A stretch of 64,000 nucleotides of DNA from Anniella stebbinsi (taxonomy: Eukaryota; Chordata; Lepidosauria; Squamata; Anniellidae). How positions within the stretch are numbered: the stretch's first letter is position 1; the number at the start of each line of letters is the position of its first letter. Below are positions 11,878 to 26,403 of the stretch, piece after piece. The stretch spans positions 76,147,763 through 76,211,762 of the forward strand of contig JARDYH010000007.1 in assembly GCA_029215795.1 (NCBI GenBank). The letters run 5' to 3'. The notes below the pieces were generated by a model that was given only the letters and a program-made list of their open reading frames with translations, was not told the DNA's origin and did not search any database. Made by a program: the position numbers and the translations under genes.

Positions 11878-14478
11878 GTGAGTCTGGTATTATAGGACAT
11901 GCAGGTCGGCCCTGTTCATCAATTGCTTTTAATTCCCATTCAGGTCACGCATGCAATGTGACAGTTCTGGAATTTGCATCTTTGGAGATGCCCCACCCTA
12001 TCCCAAAATGAGCATGATCACTGGGGGCTGGTAAAAGGGGAGGATGCCAGATCAGAAGAGACCAAATAGAGAAATGTTTTGGGTCTTCTGGGGAATACTG
12101 GGAGTTATAGGACTTCTTTCTGTGTAAACATGCATAGGATTGCACCATTAGTTGCTGTTCTCTGTCTTTTATGAGATGTGACCAGAACAGTACAACATAT
12201 TCCAAATGTCATCTAGATATCACCATAGAGTTGTATGACTGCATTATGATATTTGCTCTTTCTTTCTTTCTTTCTTTCTTTCTTTTTTCTTTCAGGTCCT
12301 TGTGGAGCAAGTTCCCGTGGGAAGGAATTCATCACAGCCTTCATGCATAACAGTGGGAAAACTCACGCCAATCCTAAATTCGAGCTGCTTATTACTGGAC
12401 ATCATCCTGGAACTACTGTCATAGTGACGGTAAACAAGTCCATGTTTCGGAGTACCACATCTATCAATGCAGGGCAGACGGTGTCAGTTAAAGTCCCTAC
12501 CTCCATAGAGATGGTGGGGACTAACATTTTTGATTGGACTGTGCTGGTCCAAGCTGATAAAGACATCTCGGTATTATCCCGCAACTCCAAACTCCAAACG
12601 AGTGCTACCACAGCAGTGTACCCAGTTCAGCAGCTGGGCACACTGTATTATGCCATAACTCCGATGGGAGACATGGCAAACACTTTCAAGGAATTTGCAG
12701 TTGTAGCCTATTTATTTCCCACGAGGGTTGATATTCACCTGAAAGGGTTGGTCATATTCAAAGGGAAGGTGTATCCTGCAGGAAGCAGGCTTATAGCCGA
12801 TCTAAAGGCCTTCCAAGCAATCCAGCTACAAAGCTCAGCTGATTTATCTGGCACCAAGGTTGAATCCAAAGAACCCGTGGCTGTCTTGAGCGGGCACAGC
12901 TGTGCCTGGAGGTTCACAAGCTGCGATCATGTTGCTGAACAGCTCCTGCCCATTTCCAGCTGGGGTAACACCTCCATTGTCCCCCCGCTGTCCTTCCAAA
13001 ATAGACTTGACCTGGTGTATGTAATTGCTTCCCAAGTTGCTTGTATCAAATCCCAATCTGGGCACATCCAAAACTCCCACAATGTGGTGGCTGGTCAAGT
13101 TCTCAAGTTTGATGTGCAGCATTCTCAGCCCATATACTTCTCTGCTGATGCTGGAATCCAGGTCGTGTTCTTCTTCACTGGTACCACAAGAGGAAGCAAA
13201 GCCTATGACCCATTCATCATCAATATCCCAGCCTTAGCCAGCTATTGCGTATCATACCACATTGATGGGATGGCCCAGTTTGAGAATTATGCTGTCATGG
13301 TAGCCAAAACCTCTGAATCCAGTGGAATCACGTTACAGAAGAAGGTCATTGGAAACATCCAATGGAAACCAATCCAGGGTACACAATATTCATGGGGTGA
13401 ATTTAATTTGGGCATCAAAGCCAGTGCTCTTTCCATAGAGCACCCCAACACACCTTTCGGGCTGCTCATCCTTGGAGTCTCACAGAATGATGGCTATGGT
13501 TCTGTGGCTCTATGCAACTGCAGTAAGTATTCTAATGTGTATATTATAGTGTGGCTTTCATGCAGTGAATGAATGTGTTACAAGGTGAGTGGATATACAT
13601 ATCAATTCTGTGTATGCCACAGGGAGATGAGTGAGAAATACAAAACAGATTTTATGTAAGTTATCATTTATGGGTATCTTTAAAAAACAGAAGAATTCCC
13701 TATCTCCCTTTCCCATGGAAATGGTTTACCCGTTCCTTCAGTTCTATCCAAGTTGGAAGACTTTCCATATATAGATTAAGGAACTGTTAAATTACACAAA
13801 TAGGAACTCCACACCCCCAGTGCAAATAGTAGACATGCCTTCCCCCAATCTGGATCAGAATTAGAGTGAGAAGCAAAGGGTTAAAGCCCGCCTACGAGCC
13901 TACTGGGGTGCTGATCCAGATTGAGGAACTCCATCCCGTACTTATTTTTTTAAAGTCATTCACACACTTGTTAAATGTCTAAATGGGGTCTTTTAATCCT
14001 CTAATCCAGGGGTGGGCAGAAGGAAGATCTCTTTTGTCCCTGGAGCTTCTGTCAAGTCCCAGAAGCCCTGCCAGGATGGCTAATAGTCAACAATGCCAGG
14101 AGCTGAAGTCCCAAACTACTGGAGTTCTACTTTCTGCCCACTCCTGCTCTAGTCTGGCCCTAAATGACAACAACACAAACGATGGTAGGGGCCAGGGAGA
14201 GCAGAAAGGGACAACAACAGATCGGGAGAGAAGGAGCCAGGAAGAACAATAGATTTTCTTGAAAGCTGTAGGCAGACTCTGGAACAAGGAGATAGAAGGC
14301 CCTAGGAGAAATCTTTCCACTAATCTGCCATTCAGTTGCAAATATGAATGTGCAAATCCATATGATGTGTAACTCCATATGAATGTGGTATCTCCCATAA
14401 AAGTGTTGATGTGTATGTGTATACTATATGGTCCTTTCTTTGTGTACATTTCCCTCCCACTTTCTCCACACAGTCCAC

Positions 14479-14517
<39 letters not shown>

Positions 14518-14898
14518 TGTATGACAACATCAAACATCAAAGGTCCTCCTCTGGGTGCCTACTCCGAGGGAAGCTCGGAGGATGGCAACAAGGGAGAGGG
14601 CCTTCTCTGTGGTGGCCCCCTGATTATGGAATGATCTCCCCGATGAGGCCCGCCTGGCGCCAACACTGTTATCTTTTCAGCGCCAGGTCAAAACTTTTCT
14701 TTTCTCCCAGGCATTTTAACAGCTCAAGTTGAGGTTTTGATTGACAGTGTGGCCAGGCTTAACAGTTTAAAATGTTTTAAATGTCAGCTGTTTTATGTTT
14801 ATGGTTTTAAATTTTGTATATTGTCTTTTTAGTGCTCAATCTTTTAATTTTTGTAAACCGCCCAGAGAGCTTCGGCTATGGGGTGGTATATAAATGTA

Positions 14899-14947
<49 letters not shown>

Positions 14948-15788
14948 TACAAAACATACACTCACAGCAACATTCATGTCACTGTCACAAACAAACACCC
15001 TTTACACAAGTCTCTTAATTGACCAATGCTGCAATAGGATACATGCTCCCTTCTCTGCTACAGTCATGCCCACTTGTCCCAAGGCTTTGGCCGGATCTAC
15101 ACGTCATCCTCGATGCACCCTCCCTGCGCCACAAGCCACTTTGGAGCGCTGCACTTCGTCTAGTGTGGCTCAAGCCTCGGAGGCTCTGCTCGTGCTCTCG
15201 CCGCCGGCCGGTCCCAGAGAGGGAGGAGGGAGGGTTGTAAACAAAAGCTAGCAATTGGAAATCCCTCTCCCAATCGCTGGCTTTTGTTTACAACCCTCCC
15301 CCCTCCCTCCCCGGGACCGGCCTGGATGAAAGAGCGGCGGCCACGGCGGCGCGAGCGCGGGCAGAGCCTCCGAGGCTTGAGCCACACTAGGCGGGGTGAA
15401 GCGCTCCGAAGTGGCTTGTGGCGCAGGGAAGGCGCATCGAGGACGATGTGTAGATCCTGCCTTTGTCTGTTCACTGTTTAAAAAACATCTAGGCAGTATG
15501 CAGAACACTCAGACTTCCCACTAGTGGTACTCAGAGCATTCCTTTTAGAACTCTTCAACAGCTGAACCAATGGCTACGGATAGTTCCTTTTAATCAGATG
15601 AAACCAGAGCTCTCGTAGTCAATCACTACAGACATTAAGAACGTAAGAAGGGTCCTGTTGGATCAGACCAAGGTTCCATTTAGTTCAGCACTCTATTCAC
15701 ACATTGGCCCACCAGCTGTTGACCAGGAACCCACTGGCAACCAAATGGAAGGCTACTCGCAAGCCTACTTTAATTTCTCTCTCTCTCT

Positions 15789-15820
<32 letters not shown>

Positions 15821-18800
15821 GACCATAGTATGTACCCAAAATGATGTCCCAAAGCTGGCTGACTTCACAGATATGTATATGGATTGCTGAGCATTTATAC
15901 AAAGCCCTCATTTCTGTCTATGGGCATCCCCCTACTAGAGACTGACTGCTCTTGATTTTGCAGTGACACTAGAATTATTTCATTCTAGGCAAGCCAATGC
16001 CTTCATGCAGCTTGATCCAGTGCAGGAAGAAGGAGAAGTGTGAGATCAAAGATGGACAGCCAGTGTGTGTCCCAGTGTCTGAATCCACCTGCTGGGCACA
16101 GGGAGATCCTCACTATCACACCTTTGATGGGAGGAACTTTGACTTCATGGGCACTTGTACCTACACCATTGCCAAGACTTGTGGCCGGGATGCATCTCTT
16201 CCCTATTTCAGCATTGAGGCCAAGAATGAGATCAGGGGCAATATTCACGTTTCTTATGTGAATTTTGTGACAGTCACAGTCTATAACATCACCATCTCTG
16301 TCACCAGATCTGAAGTTGGATTTGTGAGGGTAAGACTGGAAGACACACAAGTTTCTTTTACTATCTCACTTTTCCATGCTCCCACTCCATTTGCTGTGGG
16401 CTTGCTTTGTTTGCATGCTGTAATGGTTTCCATAACATTGAGAATGACTCCTCTTTCTCAAGCTTCGTGCTGGGAACTGCAATACTGTTTGGGTGAGTGT
16501 CGAAGGTGTTGTGTTGATGTGTTAGCAATGCTTTCATGTGTTATGTGAGTCATCAAGAGCATCATCATACGGGTGAATTTTCGTGTTTCCATATGGCGTC
16601 CTGTTGTTGTCCCACAATAGTGACAGTCTCTTTACAGGGTTGGGGGGGGGGCAGAAAGAGGAAGCAGCAATGAACACGTGGCCCATTCAGGGACCATTTA
16701 TATCGCCCCGCTTTTCCTGCACACAGCAGGAAATGGCAGCACATTCAGTTTTGGGTTTTTTTTAGGATGGATTTAAAGGGGTCTATTTTGTGATGGAAAA
16801 ATGAGTGGAAGGCGCATGGGAGGCAAACGTCATCGTCTAAAGGATGTGTAAACATCCATAATTGGGCAGTAGCAAGCGTGCGATAAAACACTCGTCTGAT
16901 GACACTCTAACTCCATGCCTTTTGCTTTATTATTTCCTCAAGCTTCTTAGAATGTGTGGCAGATCTTCTAGTGGAAATATTGTTGTCCCAGCAAAAAGGT
17001 GCTAATGCAGAGAGCTGGCAGGAGTGTGTGGGTGCCAGGGGAATTTTAAAACTGCACAAAACCCCTTTTGGCAAAACATATGATGACTTCTTGAGGGAAG
17101 GGGAATCCTTCTGCTATTAGTTGTTTGTTTCTGACTTCTCTGTTGCAGGTAAATAACCGACGGGCTCGGCTGCCCATCTCCTTGAATGAAGGAAAACTCC
17201 TTCTGTACCAGAGTGGGGGCTCTGTCCTTATTGAGACTGACTTCTCACTGCGGGTCTCCTATGATTGGAACAGCTACCTGGTGGTGAAGATCTCCAGTAG
17301 CTTTTCAGAAAACATGTGCGGCCTCTGTGGTAACTACAATGAAGACCCCACAGATGACTTCAGTACCCCCCAAGGGGATTTGGCTCCCAATCCTGTGGCG
17401 TTTGGGAAAAGCTGGAAGGTGGAGGATGGTGACAGGTTCTGCTGGGATGACTGCCAAGGGGAATGCAAAATTTGCCCCCCAGAGTTGGCCAACCAATATA
17501 AAGCTGAACCGTTCTGTGGCTGGATCAGCAAAGAGGGAGATGGTCCATTCAGCCAATGCCATTCTGTGATTGACCCCAACATCTTTCTGGAGAACTGTGT
17601 CTATGATCTCTGCTTGAATGATGGCCTCAGAGATGTGCTGTGTGAGGCACTGAAAAACTACGCAGAAGCCTGTCAGAAAGAGGGAGTTGCTATCTCTGAC
17701 TGGAGGACTCTGACTGGTTGCGGTGAGTGTCCCTGGGTGCTGAGCAAAAAGCAGTAGATTTCCTTGAGTAATTCAGATTCCAAGATGGTGTGTCCCCAGA
17801 TATCATGAGATGCATAGAGTCTAGCCAGGACATTTCACCTTCTGCAGTTCTGTCCACATGGATTTTCACACTGGAGCTAGCACAGAACTCGTTTCTTGGG
17901 AAGATAAGAGCTTTCATTGTTAAGAAAGCTTCTTGTCTTCCTTGTGTCTCCAGAATGACAGGTGACAGCAGAGGTAGGACACCTTTGCGTGGCCACCTGG
18001 CACTTCATGGCTCATTTATACAGCATTCTTAATTTGATCCTGTTGCACCTTATAATTCCCCATGTGGCTTTAAGCACATGGCTTTCAGGTTCAGCCTTGC
18101 ATCTGCAATATGGGGACATCAATACTGACCTACCTTACAGGGTTTTTGTATATGTATAATCCATGTGAAGCACTTCCAGCACTAAAAAAAAGTACAATAT
18201 AAATGGCGTTAGTAGTAACAGATCAAAGGAAAAATGCTTTTGTCCATCTGTATGATCATCTACATGTTATCAACAAAACAGGCATCAAGGCATGTGGCTT
18301 GGAAGGCAAAGGGGCATGTTATTGCTTACATCTGTTTTGCACACATCTTCCAAGCAGTTCAGGGACTGGTACATGAGGTTATCCCATTGTAAGCACACAA
18401 GACACCAAGGTTAGGCAACCTTTCAGGTTCATGGACACATCTGGCAATTTGTGAGATTGTCCTGGGCACCACCACAAAATGGCCATCATCAGAGGTGTGG
18501 CAAAGGACAAGTAACCTGCCTAAAAGAATAAGTGTGAGGCAGAGGTGGGGTCAGAGTTCCAACAGGCTAAAGAACTTCTTTGAATCCACAGTTTTCCGCA
18601 CCAAAAGAGAACTATTTCACAGCTGCCGTAAGAAAATGTGTTAATTTAAAAATTAATAAATGAATGGGAGAGAGGTAGGGCAACTTGGTAGATACCAAGA
18701 AAGGTATTTGGGATCACATGGGTGCCTACAGGGACCAGGTTGCCCATCCCTGCAAAAGCCTGTGCAGTAGGTTAGGCTAACGTAATTCTTTGTTAAAGTC

Positions 18801-21800
18801 CTATGCTCCATCCCCTTACTCGGTTTGGGACCACAATACCTGATGGAACGCCTTTCCCGACATGAACCTACCTGTACACTACACTCAACATCAAAGATCC
18901 TCCTCCTGGTGCCTACTCCAAGGAAAGCTCGGAGGACGGCAACAAGGGAGAGGGCCTTTTCTGTGGTGGCCCCCCAATTATGCAATGATCTCCCTGATGA
19001 GGCCCATCTGGCACCAACACTGAGCCTATCTACACTACTGCTTTAAAATGGTTTTAAATGGTTTATAATAGTTTTGGGAACTGTTGGGCCCAGGACACAC
19101 TCCACATACAGTTTTCAAAACGCTTTCAGAGTGTTGTATCCTGCATGTGTAGATAGGCTCACTGTTATCTTTTTGGTGCCAGGTCAAAACTTTTTTTTTC
19201 TCCTAGGCATTTTAACAGCTTAAGTTGAGGTTTTAACTGACTTTGTGGCCAGGCTTAAAAAGTTTAAAATGTTTTAAATATCAGCTGTTTTATGTTTTAT
19301 GGTTTTAAATTTTGTATATTGACTTTTTAATGTTAACTTTTTTAATTTTTGTAAACTGCCTAGAGAGCTTCGGATAAGGGGCGGTATATAAATGTAATAA
19401 ATAAGTAAATTATTATTATTATTATTATTATTATTATTGTTAATACCACACCAGCAATGTCCTTTAATCTTGTATCTTATCTCTTTGACAGCTCTCTCCT
19501 GCCCTGAGAACAGCCAGTACAAGGCGTGCGGAGCACCATGTCCTGCAACCTGCAACAATCAAGCTGGTCCCAAGAACTGCTCCTCATTGCCTTGCGTGGA
19601 GACCTGCCAGTGCAATGAAGGCTTTGTGCTCGACGCTGGGAAATGTATCCCCAAGGCTGCCTGTGGGTGCGTATTTGAGGGGAAGCTCTTCTCCCCTGGT
19701 GAGCAGTTTTGGGGAGACAGCACATGCACCAAACTCTGCATCTGTGACGCAGAGACGAGACGGGTGACCTGCCAGGCAGCCAGCTGCAAGAGTGGGGAGC
19801 AATGCAGGGTAGAGGATGGCATTCAGAATTGTTACCCCACCAGTTACGGCACCTGCTCTGCTTCAGGAGACCCTCACTATATTACCTTTGATGGCCCGAA
19901 GTTTGACTTCCAAGGCACCTGTGTCTATCAGCTCACTGGGCTGTGTGAGAAGAAAAAGGACCTGGTGGACTTTCTGGTTCATGTCCAAAATGACCACCGA
20001 GGCAGCCAGGCTGTGTCCTTTACCCGGGACGTAGAGCTCTACGTATATGAGACATCCATTGTGATTAGTAGAAAAAACCCTGGAAAAGTCATGGTGAGTT
20101 GATCAGATATTGTTTCCTTTTCGGTTGCTGGTTACTTTTTCATTCAGTGATGTCATCTGTTTCCCTGATCCCCTTTCTTTCCACATCCAGTCATAATTAT
20201 ACCTACAATATAAGCAATAAATAAATAAATAAATAAATATATAAAATAAATACCTAGATGCCCACCAAGTCATGGGAAATCTACAGTCCGGCTTAATTTG
20301 CCATATAAAGCTAAGTGTCTTGAACCATGCAACTAAGAGAGAAGGCAGAAAAATAGGTCAATAGTCTCACTTTTTTTTCCCTTCTTGGTGGCTGGCATGC
20401 ACAATCGCTGATCTTCAGTGTGCTTTTTAAGTGTGCTTTTTAAGGGGTAACATTTATATTTGGCAGCATGTGATGAGATTTTAATCAGGTCCTGTTTTTT
20501 TCCCCTTTTCTTATTGTTGGATGTTTAAAATTGTGCATCTCTGTGTGTGCGCTGTCTGTTTATATGTTGTATGTAAATGTTATTTGTTTATTTTATTACA
20601 TTTCTTTACTGTCCTATAGCCAAAGATCTCTGGGCGGTTTGCAGAAGATCTTATAGGTTTTAATCTTCGTAAACTGCCCAGAGAGTGCTTAGAAATGTAA
20701 TAAATGAAATGAAATGAAACTTGATCGTCATGCAACCACAGGCATATAAAATGGTATTATAGACCTCCAGCTGTGCTGACAATTTAAATATTTGGTCATT
20801 GTTCCTTTCCTCTTCGTGGCTAGCTGCCAGGGAAAAAAAGCTAAGTGGGCTACTTTACCTTGTGTTCCTTTTTCAAGGTTTTTGAAAACATTGTCAACTT
20901 TCTCATGACTCTGAACATATAAATCTGGTTTTGGCCAGTGATCTTTTTTTTTTAAAAAAAGGGAGAATTAAAATACGTCATTAATCTAATTAATCTAATA
21001 TAGAGAGCTGTTGTTTTGTTGGTTCTTGACAGCAATGAAATGAAGCAGATAAGCCAATTATACAAGCTTTTTGTGTTAAGAGAGACAGAACTGCAAGCAA
21101 AAACTCTAGAGCAATATGTGAATATCTTTGAGAAATCAATTAACATCTAACAGAGAGGGGATGGGGATGATCACACGGATGCAGTTTTCTATTATGCTCT
21201 GGGGGCATCATCCATCACAAAGGCATTTCTGAAATTCCCATTTCTCCTCTTTTGAATGGTCCTAGGTGAACGGCCTGCTGACCAACCTGCCTTACAGCAT
21301 CAAAGACAACAGGATCTCCATGCATAGGAGAGGGCAAGAGGCAGTGGTCCAGACTGACTTCCACCTGGCTGTCACCTTTGACTGGCAAAGCCGCGTCACT
21401 GTGACAGTGCCCAGCACTTACGCCGGTACCCTTTGTGGTCTCTGTGGGAACTTCAATGGCAACAAGCAAGATGAGATGACCATGAAAAACGGCACAGTGG
21501 CTCTAAGTCCATCAGCCTTTGGTCAGAGCTGGAAAGTGCGGGAGGTACCAGGCTGCACGGAGGTGGACAAGGGAGAGTGCTCTGATCTATCGGCCATCGA
21601 AAAACACCAACGGCAACTTGGCAGGGAGTGTGGGCTCATCCTAGCCAAGGACGGCCCTTTCAGAGAATGTCACAGCAAAATTGACCCAGAGGGATACTTC
21701 CAAGATTGCGTGTATGATTACTGCTTCTTCGAAGGCCAACAAGCCGTGATTTGCCAGCTTATTGCGAGCTATGCTGCAGCCTGCCAGGCAGCTGGGGTGA

Positions 21801-24573
21801 CTCTGTATGATTGGAGATCTGACACCTTCTGCAGTAAGTGCAACTACCCAGAGCAATGTTTCTGGGTGAAAGAGAGCAAAAGCAAGGTGATTTGAAAGTG
21901 AAAAGGGAGCAGTGGCATCTTTGCCTGCCATTTTAGATGTGACAACTGTAGTCTGGCTTGGAGCAGGCTGGAGGGATTCCACATGAACTGCTAAACTAGG
22001 CTCAGAAATCTAATGCTTTCTGGAGTAAGTGCAAATATCGTGAGCAAATGTTCTGAGTTAAACAGAGCATGGCATTTTAAAAAAAGAAGGAAAAAGAAGC
22101 ATTGCTATATTTATGTGCCGTTTCACATAAGGCCTTAAGCCTAAAACGTCATCATTGATCATTGATCATCCGTCTTGAAACTAAGGGATGCAAAATGCCC
22201 CCAAACCAAGGAGAAAGAGAAGAGTTCCACTCAATATTGTCAGAAGAGTGGGATCACTAACCAGAACACAAGAATCAAAAATCGCCTGCACCTTTGTGGT
22301 TCTTGTGTTCTGGTTAGTTACCCCTCTCTTGAATCTAGGGATGGTCATCTCTGGAAAATCCGGCCCTTCTTGGGCTTGCCAGATTTCTGCGGTGCTCCGA
22401 ACGTGGCTTGCATTTGTGAACTTAGCCACAGTTTTTTTCCTGGAAACCCAAGGAATGTATTGCTTTATTTTTTGAATTTCCATAAATAGACGTTTGTTCA
22501 AATTCCAGGTGCACTTCACACACATTTCAGCCACAATGTGTGCAAATGACATAAATTAAAGCTGACATTTGCGTAATTTCCACAAATTTTTATTTACGCA
22601 AATTTTGAAAAAGACGGAAAATCCACCAGCCCACCCGACTCTCTGCAAGCCAAGGGGGGATAGCTAGCAGAAGTCAGAACAGAGGTCCAGGGCACGGAGG
22701 TGGTGAAAGCTTGTTGAGCTCCACCCTTCCTTCAACTGGATTCCTCCAACATCCCTACTTGATGTAGCCTGTCAGGATGTGTCACTGCTCCTTAACTGCG
22801 CATTCTGCTCTAAACAGAGGATGTCATTGAAAAGAAGTAATCCAAGCATGTATTTGATGGAATATGGACCCAGATGGGAATAGTAGATCAGACAGTAGCT
22901 CTCAGCCTTGAAACTGCCTTTGAGAATCCATTAGCATGCATATAACCCATTTTGGCATAGCGTCCTGGAGCTTTTTTCCAGCTAAATTCTTCCTCTCACG
23001 TTTTCATTTTTCCCCCCCTTTGGCAGGTCTGTCTTGCGCTCCAAATAGCCACTATGAGCTCTGTGCTAGGGGCTGTGGCCAGACCTGTGGCAGCATCTAT
23101 GTTCCAGTCCTCTGTCCAGCTCACTGTCAGGAAGGCTGTGTGTGTGATGAGGGCTTTGTGCAGAGCGGCGATCAGTGCGTCCCCCTATCCCAGTGCGGCT
23201 GTCTCCATCAAGGCCACTATTACTTGGCAGGGGAGATTTTCTACCCAACATGCCAAGAGCGTTGCGTGTGCCAAGCCGGGGGGACTGTGAAGTGTGCCAC
23301 ATTTTCCTGCGGACCCCATGAGGAATGTAGGTTGACAGATGGCATCCAGAAATGCTACCCTGTTGGCAACGCTACCTGTTCTGCTTCTGGTGACCCACAC
23401 TATCGTTCATTTGATGGATTGGCCTATGATTTCCAGGGCACCTGCACATACACCCTGGCTAAAGCCAATACAGACAACCAGGTCCCGATATCCTTTACCG
23501 TGAATGTGGAGAATGAGCCCTGGGGGAACAGGCAGGTCTCTGTTACCAAGATGGTCTCTGTCAAAATTTATGACATTACACTCACGTTATTGCAGAACAA
23601 GAAGGGGCAAGTGAAGGTGAGTCCATTATGCTACAAAGAGATGCTGATCATTGGGCTTTTAGCCATTCCGTTTTGAATAAATGCATTGTTTTGGTTCAAA
23701 CAATTGGCCTTCCACTAGGCAGGTAGCCTCCAATGCAATGCTTGCACTAATCCTAGAGTTATGGAGGCTGGGGATGGAGGGGGGCGGAATAGAAAAATGG
23801 CCATGGGGACTCCTTACTTTCCCCCCTTCTATTTCTTCCTCTAGTTCAATATGAACATGTTGGTAGTTTGGTTGAGATATATAATTGGTGGGAGAAGGGG
23901 AGCTTAATTGCATTCAAGACATGTTCGTTTCTAAATAGGGTTTGAAGAAGCACAGCTGCTCCAGAATAATTACACCCTATTTTGAGCAGAAATGCTATAA
24001 TTTTCCTTATTGCTTGGCACAATCTTAATGTCAATTAAAGTGTTCTATTTCCAGCGTTTATTTTATCTTTTCACACTTGCCAACCAGCATGGAGTTATGC
24101 TTACATAACTTAGTGATGGAACTCCGTCACTGACACTGGGAGAAATCCACAATGAAATCAAATGACTTTGGATTTCTATCAATTCAACCCATGGAGTCTG
24201 CATCAGACCAGTTTTTCCTGAGTTGCACAGATTCCAGAGACTTGTGGACCATTTTTTCCTGCACTTTCTGGAATTTTAGGCATTTGTAGTAATAGAAAAA
24301 AATCCATTAAAAAAAGTAAAAGGCTGAAAATGTGCATTTCCTCCATAGACTAAAGCAAGAACATTTGAATGGGGGGTGCATTTGGGGGGAAATTGTGCAT
24401 TTTGGGAGATTTGCAAATTCAGGAAATTAGAAAAAATCACATTCTAACAAGGAATGGACAATGGAATGAAAGGCACCTAATGGAACACATTTTACTAAAT
24501 CTGTACATCACTGCACTGGCTAAATTATTGTTTAGATACAAAATCTCTTTTTTCCTTTTCAACTTCAGCAGTG

Positions 24574-24619
<46 letters not shown>

Positions 24620-26369
24620 TCCCCCCACAACCCCACCTTGGCTCCAAAATTTTCTGAAATGTTATACGTCTAGTATAGGGATGGGGAATGTGTGATCCTC
24701 CAGATGTTGCAGGACTACAACTAACATCTTCCCTCCCCATAAGCTAGCTAGGACTGTTAGGAGTAGCAGTCCAACACCTGGAGGGACATGCATTTCCCAT
24801 GCCTAGTCTAATTGATGATGGAGTAATTGAGAACATATTGGCCCAATGGTGATATTGACCATTGGGTCAATATGTCTGAGAGATAAAATAGGATGCCTTC
24901 AGGTGTTTCATGACCATCAACCACCTCTTATTTGACAACAGTTGTACCCAACAAATTCTCTCCTTCTTTCCCATAGGTGAATGGCGTGTTCCAGCCCCTC
25001 CCCGTGACCTTTTCTACTGGGAAGCTCAGAGCCTATCAGCATGGCACTAAAGTCATCATACAAACTGACTTTGGCCTCACTGTGAGCTATGATATGGTTT
25101 ACGATGTGAGAGTCACTGTCCCAAGCACTTACAAGGGCCAGATGCGAGGCCTGTGTGGGAACTACAATGGGCAGAAAGATGACGAGTTCCTCCTTCCTAA
25201 TGGCCAGGTGACCTCTGATGTGGCAGCATTTGGTGCTTCCTGGAAGGTCCTGATCCCTGGGGCAAATGGATCCTGCTCAGATGGGTGCTCTGGGAGCGAC
25301 TGTCCGGTCTGTGAGGAAAGGAAGGAGGACATTTTCAAACAGCACAACTACTGTGGGATCCTCACTGCCTCTGATGGCCCCTTCAGAGCTTGTCACAGCA
25401 AGGTGAACCCCAGTGTCTACTTCAGTAACTGCATCTATGATCTCTGCCTGGGCAACGGGGAGAACAAGATCTTGTGTCAGAGCATCCAGAGCTACATGTC
25501 CGCCTGCCAAGAGGCCGGGGCCTCAGTGGAACCCTGGAGGAATTCATCCTTCTGTCGTGAGTATTGGTGACCGAACACTGGGCTATGCGTACATTGAGAA
25601 GTGAAATAAGAGCAGGGTCTGACCTGACTCCCTAGTTTTTTGGGATACAAAATTGTGTGTTTTCATTTGTTGCATCCTACATCTCTTGGGCCCTTATCGC
25701 CTCAGAGGCAAGTATTCATATTTATATTCTGAGGACGCCATCTTGACTATATCTTCCACTCTCGAGCCATTCTAGTGACAAGTTCAAACTAAAAAGGCAT
25801 CTTGCCAGTTTTTTTTGTAGGTGAGTGAGTTCTTCTTGCCAGAACCAGCAATCTGACAGTAAGTCAGAAGGCAGGCAAGCAGAAATATTCTGAGTGCTCG
25901 GTTTGTGCCTGAGTGACAAAATACTCAGCTTGAGGAGCCTAGATCAGAGACAGAAGCTTTATAGGACTATAAGGAAACATAATGGACCCATTCAGATGAC
26001 GCCTTAAACCACGGCTTTAACCATTATGACTAAGGCAAAAGCGGGTGTGTGTGTGTGTCAGGAGGAGGACTCTGAAACTCTGAAACTGGGTGGACCCCCC
26101 ACGATTGTAGCTTCATCTATGGCTCAAGGGCTCATCCACAGAACCATAGGATTGCTTTCTAGCTTTTCCTATTTCTATCCCTCAACATTCATAGGTCCTA
26201 GAGGTTCACAGCATCACTTGGTTATTATTATTATTTTAATAATATAAATTTGTCTTTTAATTTGCAACTTAATTTACCTATGTGTACTCAGAGAGCCCCC
26301 ATAGCCTTTAGACACTAATATCTTATTTTCTGAATGGCTCTAATTTCACTTCCACTTATGGGAATGACC

Positions 26370-26403
<34 letters not shown>

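Noticed and set aside
14332..14517. Cys/Val-repeat and poly-Asn/Tyr ORFs over simple repeats
   Set aside because: They are translations of (CA)n and (ATT)n microsatellites.
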